From the NCBI GenBank assembly GCA_015223225.1, contig JADFCQ010000001.1:1-64000 (forward strand): a DNA stretch of 64,000 nucleotides, in the 5' to 3' direction. Position numbers and translations under genes: made by a program. Shown here piece after piece: positions 55,724 to 64,000 of this stretch (position 1 is its first letter; each line of letters opens with the position of its first letter). The notes under the pieces are model-generated. The model was not told the origin of the DNA. It worked only from the letters and a program-made list of their open reading frames with translations, and ran no database searches. The DNA is from Acetobacteraceae bacterium H6797. GTDB taxonomy: Bacteria; Pseudomonadota; Alphaproteobacteria; Acetobacterales; Acetobacteraceae.

Positions 55724-56836
55724 ATGATCCCCATGACCTTCACGGCCTATGTCAGCCGCCGCTTCGTGCAGATGTGCGTGCTGATGCTGCTGGCGCTCAC
55801 CTTCCTGGTGGCGCTCTTCGACTTCATCGAGCTGCTTCGCCGCGCCGCCAACCGGCCGGATGCGAGTTTCGGCATCGTGGTGATGATCGCGGGCTTACGC
55901 CTGCCCTTCGTCGCGCTCCAGATCCTGCCCTTCTCGATCCTGCTGGGCGGCATCGTGGCCTTCTGGCGCCTGACGCGCTCTTCGGAACTGATCGTGGCCC
56001 GCGCGGCCGGCATCTCGGCCTGGGGCTTCCTGGCCGGGCCGCTGATGGTCGCGGCCATCCTGGGCGCCATCGGCACCACCGCCCTCTCGCCGCTCTCCTC
56101 GGCCATGCTGGCCCGCGCCGAGCGGATGGACGGGCAATATCTGCGCAGCAATGCCGGCGTCACCGCCATCGCCGGCGGCCGTCTCTGGCTGCGTCAGGCC
56201 GATCGGGAATTCGACCCGCAGGGTGTCGCGATCTTCTCCGGCCGCCCCGCGCCCAACCGGCGCGGCACGATCTTCAGCCTCACCGACGTCTCGATCTGGC
56301 GCATCTCGGGCAATGACCGGGCCATCCAGCGCATCGAGGCCCCGAGCGCCACGCTCGGCCACGGCCGCTGGGAGTTGAAGGATGCGGTGACCTTCAACGC
56401 CGATCGGCGCGTCAGCCCGGCGGAGGACATCTCCTTCCCCACCGACCTGACGTCCGAGCGTATCGAGACCAGCTTCGCGAGCCCGGACACCATCTCCTTC
56501 TGGGCGCTGCCGGATTTCATCGCGCTGCTGGAGGCCTCGGGCTTCTCGGCGGTGCGGCACCGGCTCGAATACCAGTCGCTCCTCTCCCTGCCGGTGCTGG
56601 CGGTGGCGATGGGCCTGCTCGCGGCGGGTTGTTCGATGCGGGCCTCGCGGCGCGGCGGCGTGGGCAAGATGATCGCGGCGGGCGTGGGAGCGGGATTCGC
56701 GCTCTTCGTGCTCGACAAGGTCAGCGCCGAATTCGGCCAGGCCGGCACGCTGCCGGTGACGCTGGCCGCCTGGGTGCCTAGCATTGCGGGGCTCTTGCTG
56801 GCATTGGCCTTGCTGCTGCACCTCGAGGATGGCTGA
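55724..56836 (+). CDS. lptG: LPS export ABC transporter permease LptG
   Basis: A 370-residue inner-membrane permease, the partner of LptF. It starts MIPMTFTAYVSRRFVQMCVL, continues with LRLPFVALQILPFSILLGGI and RSSELIVARAAGISAWGF, has a jellyroll with RRGTIFSLTDVSIWRISGND, and ends in SVSAEFGQ-like KVSAEFGQAGTLPVTLAAW. It lies 13 bases after lptF and its TGA overlaps the lptD ATG, so the three are translated together. Confidence 0.95.
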   Translation: MIPMTFTAYVSRRFVQMCVLMLLALTFLVALFDFIELLRRAANRPDASFGIVVMIAGLRLPFVALQILPFSILLGGIVAFWRLTRSSELIVARAAGISAWGFLAGPLMVAAILGAIGTTALSPLSSAMLARAERMDGQYLRSNAGVTAIAGGRLWLRQADREFDPQGVAIFSGRPAPNRRGTIFSLTDVSIWRISGNDRAIQRIEAPSATLGHGRWELKDAVTFNADRRVSPAEDISFPTDLTSERIETSFASPDTISFWALPDFIALLEASGFSAVRHRLEYQSLLSLPVLAVAMGLLAAGCSMRASRRGGVGKMIAAGVGAGFALFVLDKVSAEFGQAGTLPVTLAAWVPSIAGLLLALALLLHLEDG

Positions 56837-59475
56837 TGACGAATATCCGGCAAGCCATGCAGCGTGGCGACAACGAGGCGGATACTATTTTCCCGGCCGA
56901 TTCCCTGGCCGGTCAGGACGAGGGTGCGAGGACAGCCATGGCGAATGACGGAACGCGCAACCGCCCGCCGACGGCTGGACAGCCCGGCAAGCCCCGCCGC
57001 CCGCGCAAGGCGCCCGCGCCGCTCCCCGTGCCGCGTGCCCTGGCACCCGAGCGCGAGGCAGCGCTGAGCGCCCCCCGGAAGGCGAAGCCCGCCAAGGCCC
57101 AGCCCGCCATGCCAACAGTTCGGCAGCAGGTGGCGAGGCCGCAGCGCCCGGCCGCGCGCCGCCCGGCGCCCGCCCCCGTCCGCGTCGCCTCCATGGGCTC
57201 GAATACCCGCCGGCAGGCGCTGATGGCCACGATCGGCCTCGCGGCCGTGCTGGCCGTGGCCCCCTGGCAGCATACGAGCGCGCAGCAGGCGATGCCGCGC
57301 ATCCACCAGCCCGGCGGCTCGCATAGCAGCAACGTCCCGTCCGCCACCCCGAAGCCCGCGGGCGAAAGCTCGGGCACCGCCTCCACCAACCGCGACCAGC
57401 CGGTGACCTTCACCGCCGATGAGGTGGAATACGACCAGGAAACCGGCGTCGTCCGCGCCAAGGGCAATGTGGAAGCCTGGCAGGGCGACCGAATCCTGCG
57501 CGCCGATACCTTCACCTATAACCGCAATACCGGCCTCGCGGTCGCCGAAGGCCATGTCCAGCTCATGGACCCGGACGGCCAGGTCGCCTTCGCCGACCGT
57601 GCGGAACTGACCGGCAATATGCGCGACGGCGTGGTCGAGGGGCTCGGCGCCCTGCTCGCCCAGAACGGCAAGCTCGTCGCCTCCGGCGCCCGCCGCACCG
57701 GCGGCACGCTCACCGACATGGCCCGCGTCAGCTACACGGCCTGCGATCTCTGCGAGAAGAACCCCGACGCGCCGCCGCTCTGGCAGCTTCGCTCCCGCAC
57801 CGCCGTGCAGGACAAGGAGAACCTCCGGCTCCGCTATTACGACGCGACGCTGGATTTCGCGGGCCTGCCGATTCTCTACACGCCCTATCTCTCCATGCCC
57901 GACCCCTCGGCGCCCCGCGCCTCGGGCCTGCTGACGCCGACCTTCGGCCACTCGAACTATTTCGGCTTCTTCGCCGAGACGCCCTATTACTGGGCGATCG
58001 ACGATCAGCAGGACATGACGCTGACGCCGATCATCTCGACCGATCAGAACCCCGCCCTGAAGGCCAGCTACCGCCGCCGCTTCAACGCGGGCGAGATTTC
58101 GGCCGAGGGCTCCATCGCGGCGCTGAACGGCAATGACCTCAACGGCGCGGAGGGCATCGCGGGCCATATCTATTCTCGCGGACGCTTCAGCCTCGACGAG
58201 AACTGGCGCGTCGGCTTCGACCTGAACCGCGCCACCTCGCTCTCCTATCTGCACGCCTATAACGTCAATGCCCCGCGCGTGCTGCCAACCATCGGCTATA
58301 TCGAGGGCTTCTGGGGCAGTTCGGCCTATGCGCGGCTCGATGCCCGCAGCTACCAGGGCCTCAGCGACCAGGACGACATTTCCGTCATCCCTGTCGTCCT
58401 GCCCAATCTCTATACCGAGGTCGCCCTGCCGACCGACGGCTGGGGCGGGCATGCCACGCTCGATGCCACGGGCTACGGCATCTATCGCGACAAGGGCACC
58501 TCCTCCCGCCGCCTCGGCACCCGGCTCTCCTATGAACTGCCGATGCAGGACAATCTGGGCAGCCTCTGGACCCTCCGGAGCCAGACGGACCTGATCGGCC
58601 ATTGGGCGGATGACCTCAACCTCGCGCCGAACTATGCCTCGGGCATCGGCTCGGCCAGCGAGGTCACGGCCAATACCCGCCTCGCGCTCGACTGGCGCAT
58701 GCCCTTCACCCGCACGGTCGGCAATACGACCCAGCTGCTCGAGCCGCGCGTGCAGGTGGTGACCGGCCCCGCCATGGGCCGGCAGGCCAATATCGCGAAC
58801 GAAGACAGCATCGATTTCGAATTCACCGACGCCAATCTCTTCTCGCTCAATCGCTTCCCCGGCCGGGACCGCCAGGAAGGCGGCACCCGCGTGGACGCCG
58901 CGATGCGCGGCGCGATCTACTGGCCCGAGGGCGCGAAGGTAGAGGGGATCTTCGGCCGCTCCTTCCGTATGGCAAATGACCAGGTCTTCGACCAGTCCAC
59001 GGGCCTGGACGGCCGCTCCTCCGACTATGTCGGCCGCGTCACCGTTTCGCCCGTCAGCTGGCTCGACCTTAACCTGCGCGGCCGCTGGGACAAGGAGACG
59101 CTGGACCGCCAGCTGATCGACACTTCGGCCAACGTCTCCATGGGCCGCGTCGCCGTCTCCGCCGGCTACCTCTACAGCACGCCCAACGACTATATCACGC
59201 CGGTCCGGACGCGGCGCGAGGTCTCGGGTGGCGTTTCGGCCAAAGTCAACGACTTCTGGCGGCTCGGCGCCTATGGCCGCTACGATATCGACCTCGGCCG
59301 CCCCGTCGCCGCCGGCGGTAACCTGACCTATGAGGACGAATGCTTCATCATCGAGGCCCGCTATTCCCGCCGCTGGGCCGAGGAAGCCAATACGACCTAT
59401 TATCCTTCGAGCGAGATCCTGCTCTTCCGCGTCGGCTTCAAGACGGTCGGCGATTTCGGCCTGCGTGCGATGTGA
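56836..59475 (+). CDS. lptD: LPS-assembly protein LptD with long basic N-terminal extension
   Basis: An outer-membrane beta-barrel that inserts LPS into the outer leaflet. The LptA-like jellyroll has PVTFTADEVEYDQETGVVRA and NVEAWQGDRILRADTFTYNR. Cysteines in YTACDLCEKNP and YEDECFIIEA are candidates for the disulfides. The barrel has GLLTPTFGHSNYFGFFAETP. The first ATG (56836, overlapping lptG) gives 879 residues, of which about 119 are a Pro/Ala/Arg/Lys-rich tail before the signal-like MGSNTRRQALMATIGLAAVL (M120 at 57193). Starts at 56938 or 57193 are alternatives. Either the extension is untranslated or it must be tolerated by the secretion machinery. Confidence 0.92.
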   Translation: MTNIRQAMQRGDNEADTIFPADSLAGQDEGARTAMANDGTRNRPPTAGQPGKPRRPRKAPAPLPVPRALAPEREAALSAPRKAKPAKAQPAMPTVRQQVARPQRPAARRPAPAPVRVASMGSNTRRQALMATIGLAAVLAVAPWQHTSAQQAMPRIHQPGGSHSSNVPSATPKPAGESSGTASTNRDQPVTFTADEVEYDQETGVVRAKGNVEAWQGDRILRADTFTYNRNTGLAVAEGHVQLMDPDGQVAFADRAELTGNMRDGVVEGLGALLAQNGKLVASGARRTGGTLTDMARVSYTACDLCEKNPDAPPLWQLRSRTAVQDKENLRLRYYDATLDFAGLPILYTPYLSMPDPSAPRASGLLTPTFGHSNYFGFFAETPYYWAIDDQQDMTLTPIISTDQNPALKASYRRRFNAGEISAEGSIAALNGNDLNGAEGIAGHIYSRGRFSLDENWRVGFDLNRATSLSYLHAYNVNAPRVLPTIGYIEGFWGSSAYARLDARSYQGLSDQDDISVIPVVLPNLYTEVALPTDGWGGHATLDATGYGIYRDKGTSSRRLGTRLSYELPMQDNLGSLWTLRSQTDLIGHWADDLNLAPNYASGIGSASEVTANTRLALDWRMPFTRTVGNTTQLLEPRVQVVTGPAMGRQANIANEDSIDFEFTDANLFSLNRFPGRDRQEGGTRVDAAMRGAIYWPEGAKVEGIFGRSFRMANDQVFDQSTGLDGRSSDYVGRVTVSPVSWLDLNLRGRWDKETLDRQLIDTSANVSMGRVAVSAGYLYSTPNDYITPVRTRREVSGGVSAKVNDFWRLGAYGRYDIDLGRPVAAGGNLTYEDECFIIEARYSRRWAEEANTTYYPSSEILLFRVGFKTVGDFGLRAM

Positions 59476-59554
59476 TGCGCAACCACGAGCAAACGCCTGC
59501 TTTTTTCTGCCCCAAGCGCTCGCACCGGGCGAAGAACTGCTCTAGGAGAGCCGC

Positions 59555-60859
59555 ATGAACGGCCGTTTCCCCCGCGCTTTCAACGCGATGCTCCTCGTCG
59601 CCGGCCTGGCCGGCGGGGTGGCGGTATCGCCCGGTTCCGTCGAGCAGCCTTTCGCCTTCGTGCCGCGCGCCGAAGCGCAGACCAACCGCATCCTCGCGGT
59701 GGTCAATGGCGATGTCGTCACCCAGGGCGAGGTCGAGGCGCGTGCGCGCCTCTTCGCCCTCAATGCCGGCCTGCAATCCGACCCGGCGATGGTGCAGCGC
59801 CTGCAGCCGCAGATCCTGCGCCTGCTGATCGACGAGCGCCTGCGCCTGCAGGAGACTCAGCGCCGCCGCATCGCCGTGACCGACCAGGAAGTGGCCGAGG
59901 CGGTGAAGGAGATCGAGACGCGCAACGGCATGCCCTCCGGCGGCCTCGTGGCGCAGCTTCGCCGCTCCGGCGTCGAGCCGCGGGCGCTCTATGACCAGAT
60001 CCGCGTGCAGATCTCCTGGGCCCGCTTCGTTCGCGGCATGATGGGCTCCCAGGCCCGGCCGAGCGATGCCGAGGTGAACGAGTTCATCGCCGCCTGGAAG
60101 GCGCGCACGGGCCAGAAGGAATACCTGGTCTCGGAAATCTTCGTTCCCATCGACGATCCGGCCAATGAGGGCGAGGTGAAGCGCTTCGTCGACGACGTCG
60201 TCGGCCAGCTTCGCCGAGGCGTGCCCTTCGCCGTCGCCGCGACGCAGTTCAGCCAGAGCCAGACCGCGCTCCAGGGCGGCGATATCGGCTGGACCCGTGC
60301 CGACGAGCTGGACCCGGAAGTGGCCAGTGTCGTCACCCGCATGCCGATCGGCGCCATCGCGAACCCCATCCGCGTGCCGGGCGGCTTCCAGATCGTGCAG
60401 CTCCGCCAGTCGCGCGAGATCGGCAACGACATGGCGACCATGCTGAGCATCCGCCAGGCCTTCCTGCCCTTCCAGGGCCGGCTGGACCCGAACGCGCCGA
60501 CGCCGCAGCAGATCGCGCAGGTCGAGAAGGCCCGCGCGGCCGGCCAGGGCTGCGCCGCCGTCGAGGCGCTGGGCGCCGGCGATGGCCGCCCGGTCGATCC
60601 TGGCCCGGTGCGGCTCGAGAATGTGCAGGGCCCCATCCGCGCCCTGCTCGCGGGCCTCGCCCCCGGCAAGACCAGCCAGCCCATCATCACGCCCGATGGC
60701 GTGATGCTGCTCGCCGTCTGCTCGCGCGAGACGCGCAACCTGGCCGAGATGACGCCCGACCAGGCCCGCGCGCAGATCTTCCGCGACCGCGCCGAGAACG
60801 TCTCCCGCCAGCAGCAGCGGGACCTGCGGCGCCGCGCGCAGATCGACCGGCGTGCCTGA
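59555..60859 (+). CDS. surA: Periplasmic chaperone/peptidyl-prolyl isomerase SurA
   Basis: A 434-residue periplasmic chaperone for outer-membrane proteins such as LptD. The signal peptide is MNGRFPRAFNAMLLVAGLAG. The SurA N domain (RILAVVNGDVVTQGEVEARA; LLIDERLRLQETQRRRIAV) is followed by one parvulin domain (EYLVSEIFVPIDDPANEGEV; FSQSQTALQGGDIGWTRADE; PGGFQIVQLRQSRE). A second, decayed parvulin-like region follows. AGGAG precedes the ATG. The stop overlaps the rsmA start by 8 bases. Confidence 0.93.
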   Translation: MNGRFPRAFNAMLLVAGLAGGVAVSPGSVEQPFAFVPRAEAQTNRILAVVNGDVVTQGEVEARARLFALNAGLQSDPAMVQRLQPQILRLLIDERLRLQETQRRRIAVTDQEVAEAVKEIETRNGMPSGGLVAQLRRSGVEPRALYDQIRVQISWARFVRGMMGSQARPSDAEVNEFIAAWKARTGQKEYLVSEIFVPIDDPANEGEVKRFVDDVVGQLRRGVPFAVAATQFSQSQTALQGGDIGWTRADELDPEVASVVTRMPIGAIANPIRVPGGFQIVQLRQSREIGNDMATMLSIRQAFLPFQGRLDPNAPTPQQIAQVEKARAAGQGCAAVEALGAGDGRPVDPGPVRLENVQGPIRALLAGLAPGKTSQPIITPDGVMLLAVCSRETRNLAEMTPDQARAQIFRDRAENVSRQQQRDLRRRAQIDRRA

Positions 60860-61694
60860 TCCCGTCCTGCCGCTGCCTTCCCTCGCGGAGACCGTGGAAC
60901 GCCACGGTCTCAACGCGCGGAAGTCGCTGGGCCAGCACTTCCTGCTGGATCCGGCTGTCTGCGAGCGTATCGCGCGTGTGGCGGGCGACATGGCCGGGCG
61001 CCAGGCCATCGAGGTCGGGCCCGGCCCTGGCGGGCTCACGCGGGCGCTGCTGCACGGCGCCGCCGAGCATGTCACGGCCATCGAGCTGGACGACCGCGCG
61101 CTGGCCGTCATGGCCGAGCTGCAGGGGGCCTTTCCCGGCCGCCTGAGCGTGGTGCACGAGGATGCGCTGAAGGTCGACATTGAGGCGCTGGTGCCCGCGC
61201 CGCGCAAGATCGTCGCCAACCTGCCCTATAACGTCGGCACCCCGCTGCTCGTCGGCTGGCTCCGCAAGGCCGCCGCCTTCGAGAACATGACGCTGATGTT
61301 CCAGCAGGAAGTCGCCGAGCGTATCTGTGCCGCCCCCGATACCGAGCCCTATGGCCGGCTCGGCGTGCTGGCGCAGTGGCGCTGCGAGGCGCATTTCCTG
61401 CTCAGCCTGCCGCCCGGCGCCTTCAAGCCGCCGCCGAAGGTCTGGTCCGCCGTGGTCGGGCTTACGCCGCGCCCGGAAGACCCCGGCCCGGCCCTGTTCG
61501 GCGCCATGGAGCGGCTCACCGCGGCGGCCTTCGGCCAGCGGCGCAAGATGCTGCGCGGCTCGTTGAAACCCCTCGGCGGCGCGGAAGCCCTGCTGGAGCA
61601 GGCCGGCATCGAAGGCTCCCGCCGCGCCGAGACGCTCAGCGTGGCGGAATTCGACCGGCTCGCGCGGCTCCTCCTGGCGCGGGACGGGAAGTAA
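60852..61694 (+). CDS. rsmA: 16S rRNA (adenine-1518/1519-N6)-dimethyltransferase
   Basis: A 280-residue KsgA-type enzyme that dimethylates A1518 and A1519 of 16S rRNA. Motifs are RKSLGQHFLLDPAVCERIA, IEVGPGPGGLTRALL, VTAIELDDRALAVMAE and the catalytic NLPYNVG. The start is GTG at 60852 (VPDPVLPLPSLAE), overlapping surA by 8 bases. In many proteobacteria pdxA sits between surA and rsmA; here it is missing. Confidence 0.95.
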   Translation: MPDPVLPLPSLAETVERHGLNARKSLGQHFLLDPAVCERIARVAGDMAGRQAIEVGPGPGGLTRALLHGAAEHVTAIELDDRALAVMAELQGAFPGRLSVVHEDALKVDIEALVPAPRKIVANLPYNVGTPLLVGWLRKAAAFENMTLMFQQEVAERICAAPDTEPYGRLGVLAQWRCEAHFLLSLPPGAFKPPPKVWSAVVGLTPRPEDPGPALFGAMERLTAAAFGQRRKMLRGSLKPLGGAEALLEQAGIEGSRRAETLSVAEFDRLARLLLARDGK

Positions 61695-61809
61695 GAAGCC
61701 GTTCCTCAAACTGCCGCCTGAGGCTCCGGCCGGATTTCCCCAGTCGGGGCACCACCGGCCCGAAAGCGGGCGCCGAATAGCTGCCGGAGCCGGTCCGGCA
61801 GCCACCGCC

Positions 61810-62367
61810 TCACTCCCCCTTTGGCGGGGTCGTGCTGCCCTCGCCGAGGGCGCGTTGCAGCAGAACGGTCGGCAGCCAGCGGCCATGCTTCCGGCCGATG
61901 GCCTCCAGCGTCCCGGCGATATGGAAGCCCATCGACTGGTGCAGCTTCACCGAGGCCGGGCTGCTGTCGCCCCCCGCCACGGCCAGCATCTGCCGATAGC
62001 CGAGCGCCGTGCAGGCCTCGATAATGGCGGCGAGCAGCGCCTTGCCCAGGCCGCGCCCCAGCATGTCCGGCCGCAGATAGATCGAATCCTCCACCGTATG
62101 CCGATAGCCAGGGCGTGGGCGGTAGGTGCTGGCATAGGCGTAGCCGAGCACCTCCCCAGCCTCGTCCACCGCCACGAGATAGGGCAGGCCCTTGGCCACG
62201 ATCCCGGCGCGGCGCTCGATCATCTCCGCGAGCGAGGGCGGGTCGATCTCGAAACTCGCATCCCCATGCAGGACATGATGCGCGTAGATTGCGGCGATGG
62301 CGGGCATATCCGCTTCCGTCGCCGGCCGTAAGGTCATGGCTCCGGACGGGCGGGTCAGGCTCTGCAT
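61810..62367 (-). CDS. GNAT acetyltransferase, phosphinothricin/L-amino-acid acetyltransferase-like
   Basis: A 185-residue GNAT enzyme. The N-terminal core is MTLRPATEADMPAIAAIYAH, then HVLHGDASFEIDPPS, typical of the phosphinothricin and methionine-sulfoximine acetyltransferase branch. The acetyl-CoA motif is LRPDMLGRGLGKALLAAIIE, then SVKLHQSMGFHIAGTLE. It acetylates a free amino group of an amino-acid-like compound. The start at 62367 (MQSLTRPSG) has GAGG 8 bases upstream; 62337 is an alternative. It diverges from the LysR gene at 62468, which may control it. Confidence 0.88.
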   Translation of the reverse strand: MQSLTRPSGAMTLRPATEADMPAIAAIYAHHVLHGDASFEIDPPSLAEMIERRAGIVAKGLPYLVAVDEAGEVLGYAYASTYRPRPGYRHTVEDSIYLRPDMLGRGLGKALLAAIIEACTALGYRQMLAVAGGDSSPASVKLHQSMGFHIAGTLEAIGRKHGRWLPTVLLQRALGEGSTTPPKGE

Positions 62368-62467
62368 TTAGATGTCCTCGGTAGATCGTGCCGCCGCAAA
62401 CTGGGCCGGGCGGCAGCGAAAGCGAAGAAAAATATTCTGATACGCCGCATTCGAAGAAATATCTCTT

Positions 62468-63361
62468 ATGATTCCCTCCTTCCGCCAGCTCCGTGCCTTT
62501 CTCGCCGTCGTCGAAAGCGGCTCCGTCTCGGTCGCCGCCCGGCAATTGGGCCTGACCCAGCCGGCCGCCAGCCAGCAATTGCGGGAGTTGGAGCGCGGGC
62601 TTGGCATGCGGCTGCTGGAACGGGCAAAGGGCCGCACCGTGCCCAATGCGGCGGGCCAGGCCATGCTCGCTCCCGCCCGCCGCGCCATGGCGGCGCTGGA
62701 GGAGGTGCGGCACCTCGCCGCCGGCTTCCGCTCCGGGGAGGCCGGGCGGGTGCGGCTCGGGACCGGAGCGACGGCCTGCATCCATCTCCTCCCGCCGGTG
62801 CTTGCCGCCCTGAAGGCGAAGGTGCCGGGCGCGGAGGTCATCATCGCGACCGGCAATACCCCCGACATGCTCCGCCGCGTCGAGGAGGGCGATCTCGACG
62901 CGGCCCTCATCACCCAGCCCGCGCCCCTGCCACGTGCGCTGCTCGCCACACCCGTCTCGCAGGACCCGTTCCTTGCCCTGGTGCCGCAGGCGCTGCTGCC
63001 CGGCGGCGAACGGCTGGACCCTACCGCCATGGCCCGCCTGCCGCTCATTCTCTACGAAAGCGGCAGCGCCACCCGCTCGCTCATCGATGCCTGGTTCCGT
63101 CAGGCCGAGGTGCAGGCGCATCCGCTCATGTCCCTCGGCAGCGTGGAGGCCATCAAGATGCTGGTGGCGAGCGGGCTCGGCGCCTCCATCCTGCCTGCCC
63201 TCGCCTTGGGCCAGCCGGTGGAGGGTGCGGCCATCCTCCCGCTCGATCCGCCGCTGGGGCGCGGCCTCGCCTTCGTGCTGCGGCAGGACAAGGTGATGGA
63301 CCGCACCTTGCGGGCGCTGCGCGAGGCGCTGATGACGCGCGGCGGGCTGGCCGAGCCGTGA
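62468..63361 (+). CDS. LysR-family transcriptional regulator
   Basis: A 297-residue regulator. The HTH reads FRQLRAFLAVVESGSVSVAA, then LTQPAASQQLRELERGLGMR; the effector domain holds GRVRLGTGATACIHLLPPV and AIKMLVASGLGASILPALAL. It is divergent from the GNAT gene across 100 bases with AT-rich direct repeats GAAGAAAAATATTC and GAAGAAATATC (about 62424-62464), which may form its operator. The likely target is that GNAT gene. Confidence 0.88.
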   Translation: MIPSFRQLRAFLAVVESGSVSVAARQLGLTQPAASQQLRELERGLGMRLLERAKGRTVPNAAGQAMLAPARRAMAALEEVRHLAAGFRSGEAGRVRLGTGATACIHLLPPVLAALKAKVPGAEVIIATGNTPDMLRRVEEGDLDAALITQPAPLPRALLATPVSQDPFLALVPQALLPGGERLDPTAMARLPLILYESGSATRSLIDAWFRQAEVQAHPLMSLGSVEAIKMLVASGLGASILPALALGQPVEGAAILPLDPPLGRGLAFVLRQDKVMDRTLRALREALMTRGGLAEP

Positions 63362-63397
63362 CTTGACCTTCGGCCTGCCCGCCGCCAGTCGAAGGGC

Positions 63398-64000
63398 ATG
63401 AGGAAAGAGCCCGATTTCGCGGATCTCCTTGCCGAACCGCCCGTGGCGGACCGCATGAGCAAGCTGGCGGACCGGCTCAAGGCGCTCGCGACCATGAAGG
63501 AGACGAAGGAGCGGCGGACCGAGATTGACCTCGCCCTGGCGCAGAACCGCTGGGGCCTGCGCATCCTCGCCATTCGCGTGCTGGGCGCCTGGGGCGGGCC
63601 GCGGAACAAGGCCTGGCTGCGGGAAAAGGCCGACCAGCCGATGCTCCGGCACCCCTGGCGCTATCCGAAACGCACGCCCGGCCGCTGGGAGGCCATTGAG
63701 ACCCAGGCGGCGCAGCGCGCCATCGCCCCGCATGTGACGCGCGAGGACGCAGCCTGGCTGCTGAACCGGCATCTGGCCGATTGGGCGAATGGCGGCACCC
63801 TGCTCCCCATGCTCGGCGCCCTCGCGCCGCATCTGCCGCGCGAGCGGATTGAGGCGGCCTATCAGGACCCGGCGCAGCGGGAATCACTGCTCTGGCTCTG
63901 CTTCCACGTCCGGAACCTGTCCGACCGGCTATATTGGATGCGCCGCCTCGCCACCCTTCACGAGCCGCCGCCGCTTGCCGGGCGCCTGCTGCTCCATGCC
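63398..64000 (+). CDS. Unrecognised protein, cut by the window edge
   Basis: 201 codons open to the right edge with no stop. It starts MRKEPDFADLLAEPPVADRM and is rich in Leu, Arg, Trp and Ala (LRILAIRVLGAWGGPRNKAW; DAAWLLNRHLADWANGG; ESLLWLCFHVRNLSDRLYWM), giving an alpha-helical, HEAT-like look. No family motif is recognised. GAAGG precedes the ATG. It follows the LysR gene by 36 bases on the same strand. Confidence 0.6.
   Translation, partial: MRKEPDFADLLAEPPVADRMSKLADRLKALATMKETKERRTEIDLALAQNRWGLRILAIRVLGAWGGPRNKAWLREKADQPMLRHPWRYPKRTPGRWEAIETQAAQRAIAPHVTREDAAWLLNRHLADWANGGTLLPMLGALAPHLPRERIEAAYQDPAQRESLLWLCFHVRNLSDRLYWMRRLATLHEPPPLAGRLLLHA

Overview
The window is high-GC DNA (roughly 65-70 % by eye) from a Gram-negative alphaproteobacterium, most likely of the Acetobacteraceae (Roseomonas-like). 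The reasons are the many Bug/TctC periplasmic binding proteins, the lptFGD-surA-rsmA outer-membrane operon, an alphaproteobacterial type of RpoH promoter with a ROSE-like RNA thermometer on an hsp20 gene, and alphaproteobacterial versions of map, gshA, ubiA and guaB. No rRNA genes, CRISPR arrays, intact insertion sequences or phage genes are visible. Assignments are by reading motifs; no searches were run.

Layout. (1) 1-1,412: a decayed edge with a frameshifted lipocalin-like gene and a truncated, frameshifted Bug gene. (2) 1,494-17,655: a catabolic and solute-uptake island. It holds five intact Bug binding proteins (2,501-1,494; 4,170-3,196; 8,601-7,624; 9,590-8,598; 16,678-17,655) set among catabolic enzymes: an enolase-superfamily enzyme, an HD hydrolase, a PDC-hydrolase-like amidohydrolase, an RraA-type aldolase, a 2-hydroxyacid dehydrogenase and hydantoinase/oxoprolinase A and B. 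Two LysR regulators accompany them. No TctA/TctB membrane partner is present. (3) 17,744-24,215: housekeeping genes (GNAT, RsmB-type methyltransferase, guaB, cytochrome b561, rlmE, Ppx/GppA, tRNA-Gln). (4) 24,216-26,468: an AT-rich, palindrome-rich leader and a Hint-domain protein. (5) 26,486-36,450: NUDIX, SMP-30, hsp20, rpmE, map, gshA, rsmE, ubiA, fluC/crcB, a DMT transporter, an SDR and a CtBP-like dehydrogenase. (6) 36,769-46,597: a three-gene biosynthetic unit: glycosyltransferase, a 2,378-residue highly reducing type I polyketide synthase, and a separate alpha-oxoamine synthase. (7) 46,625-54,471: TPR-glycosyltransferase, radC, a secreted protease, a split chromate transporter, a GT-A-like protein, an FAD-linked oxidase and a lipoprotein protease. 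(8) 54,556-61,694: lptF-lptG-lptD-surA-rsmA. (9) 61,810-64,000: GNAT, LysR and a partial unknown gene.

The most novel-looking unit is the PKS/oxoamine-synthase pair. The synthase has the fungal highly-reducing order KS-AT-DH-(dead MT)-ER-KR-ACP and no thioesterase, and a PLP-dependent alpha-oxoamine synthase begins one base after its stop. This predicts release of a reduced chain by decarboxylative condensation with an amino acid, giving a sphingoid-base-like 2-amino-3-ketone that the upstream glycosyltransferase might glycosylate. Second is a complete heat-shock control region on hsp20: a sigma-32 promoter, then a ROSE-type hairpin that pairs with the ribosome binding site.
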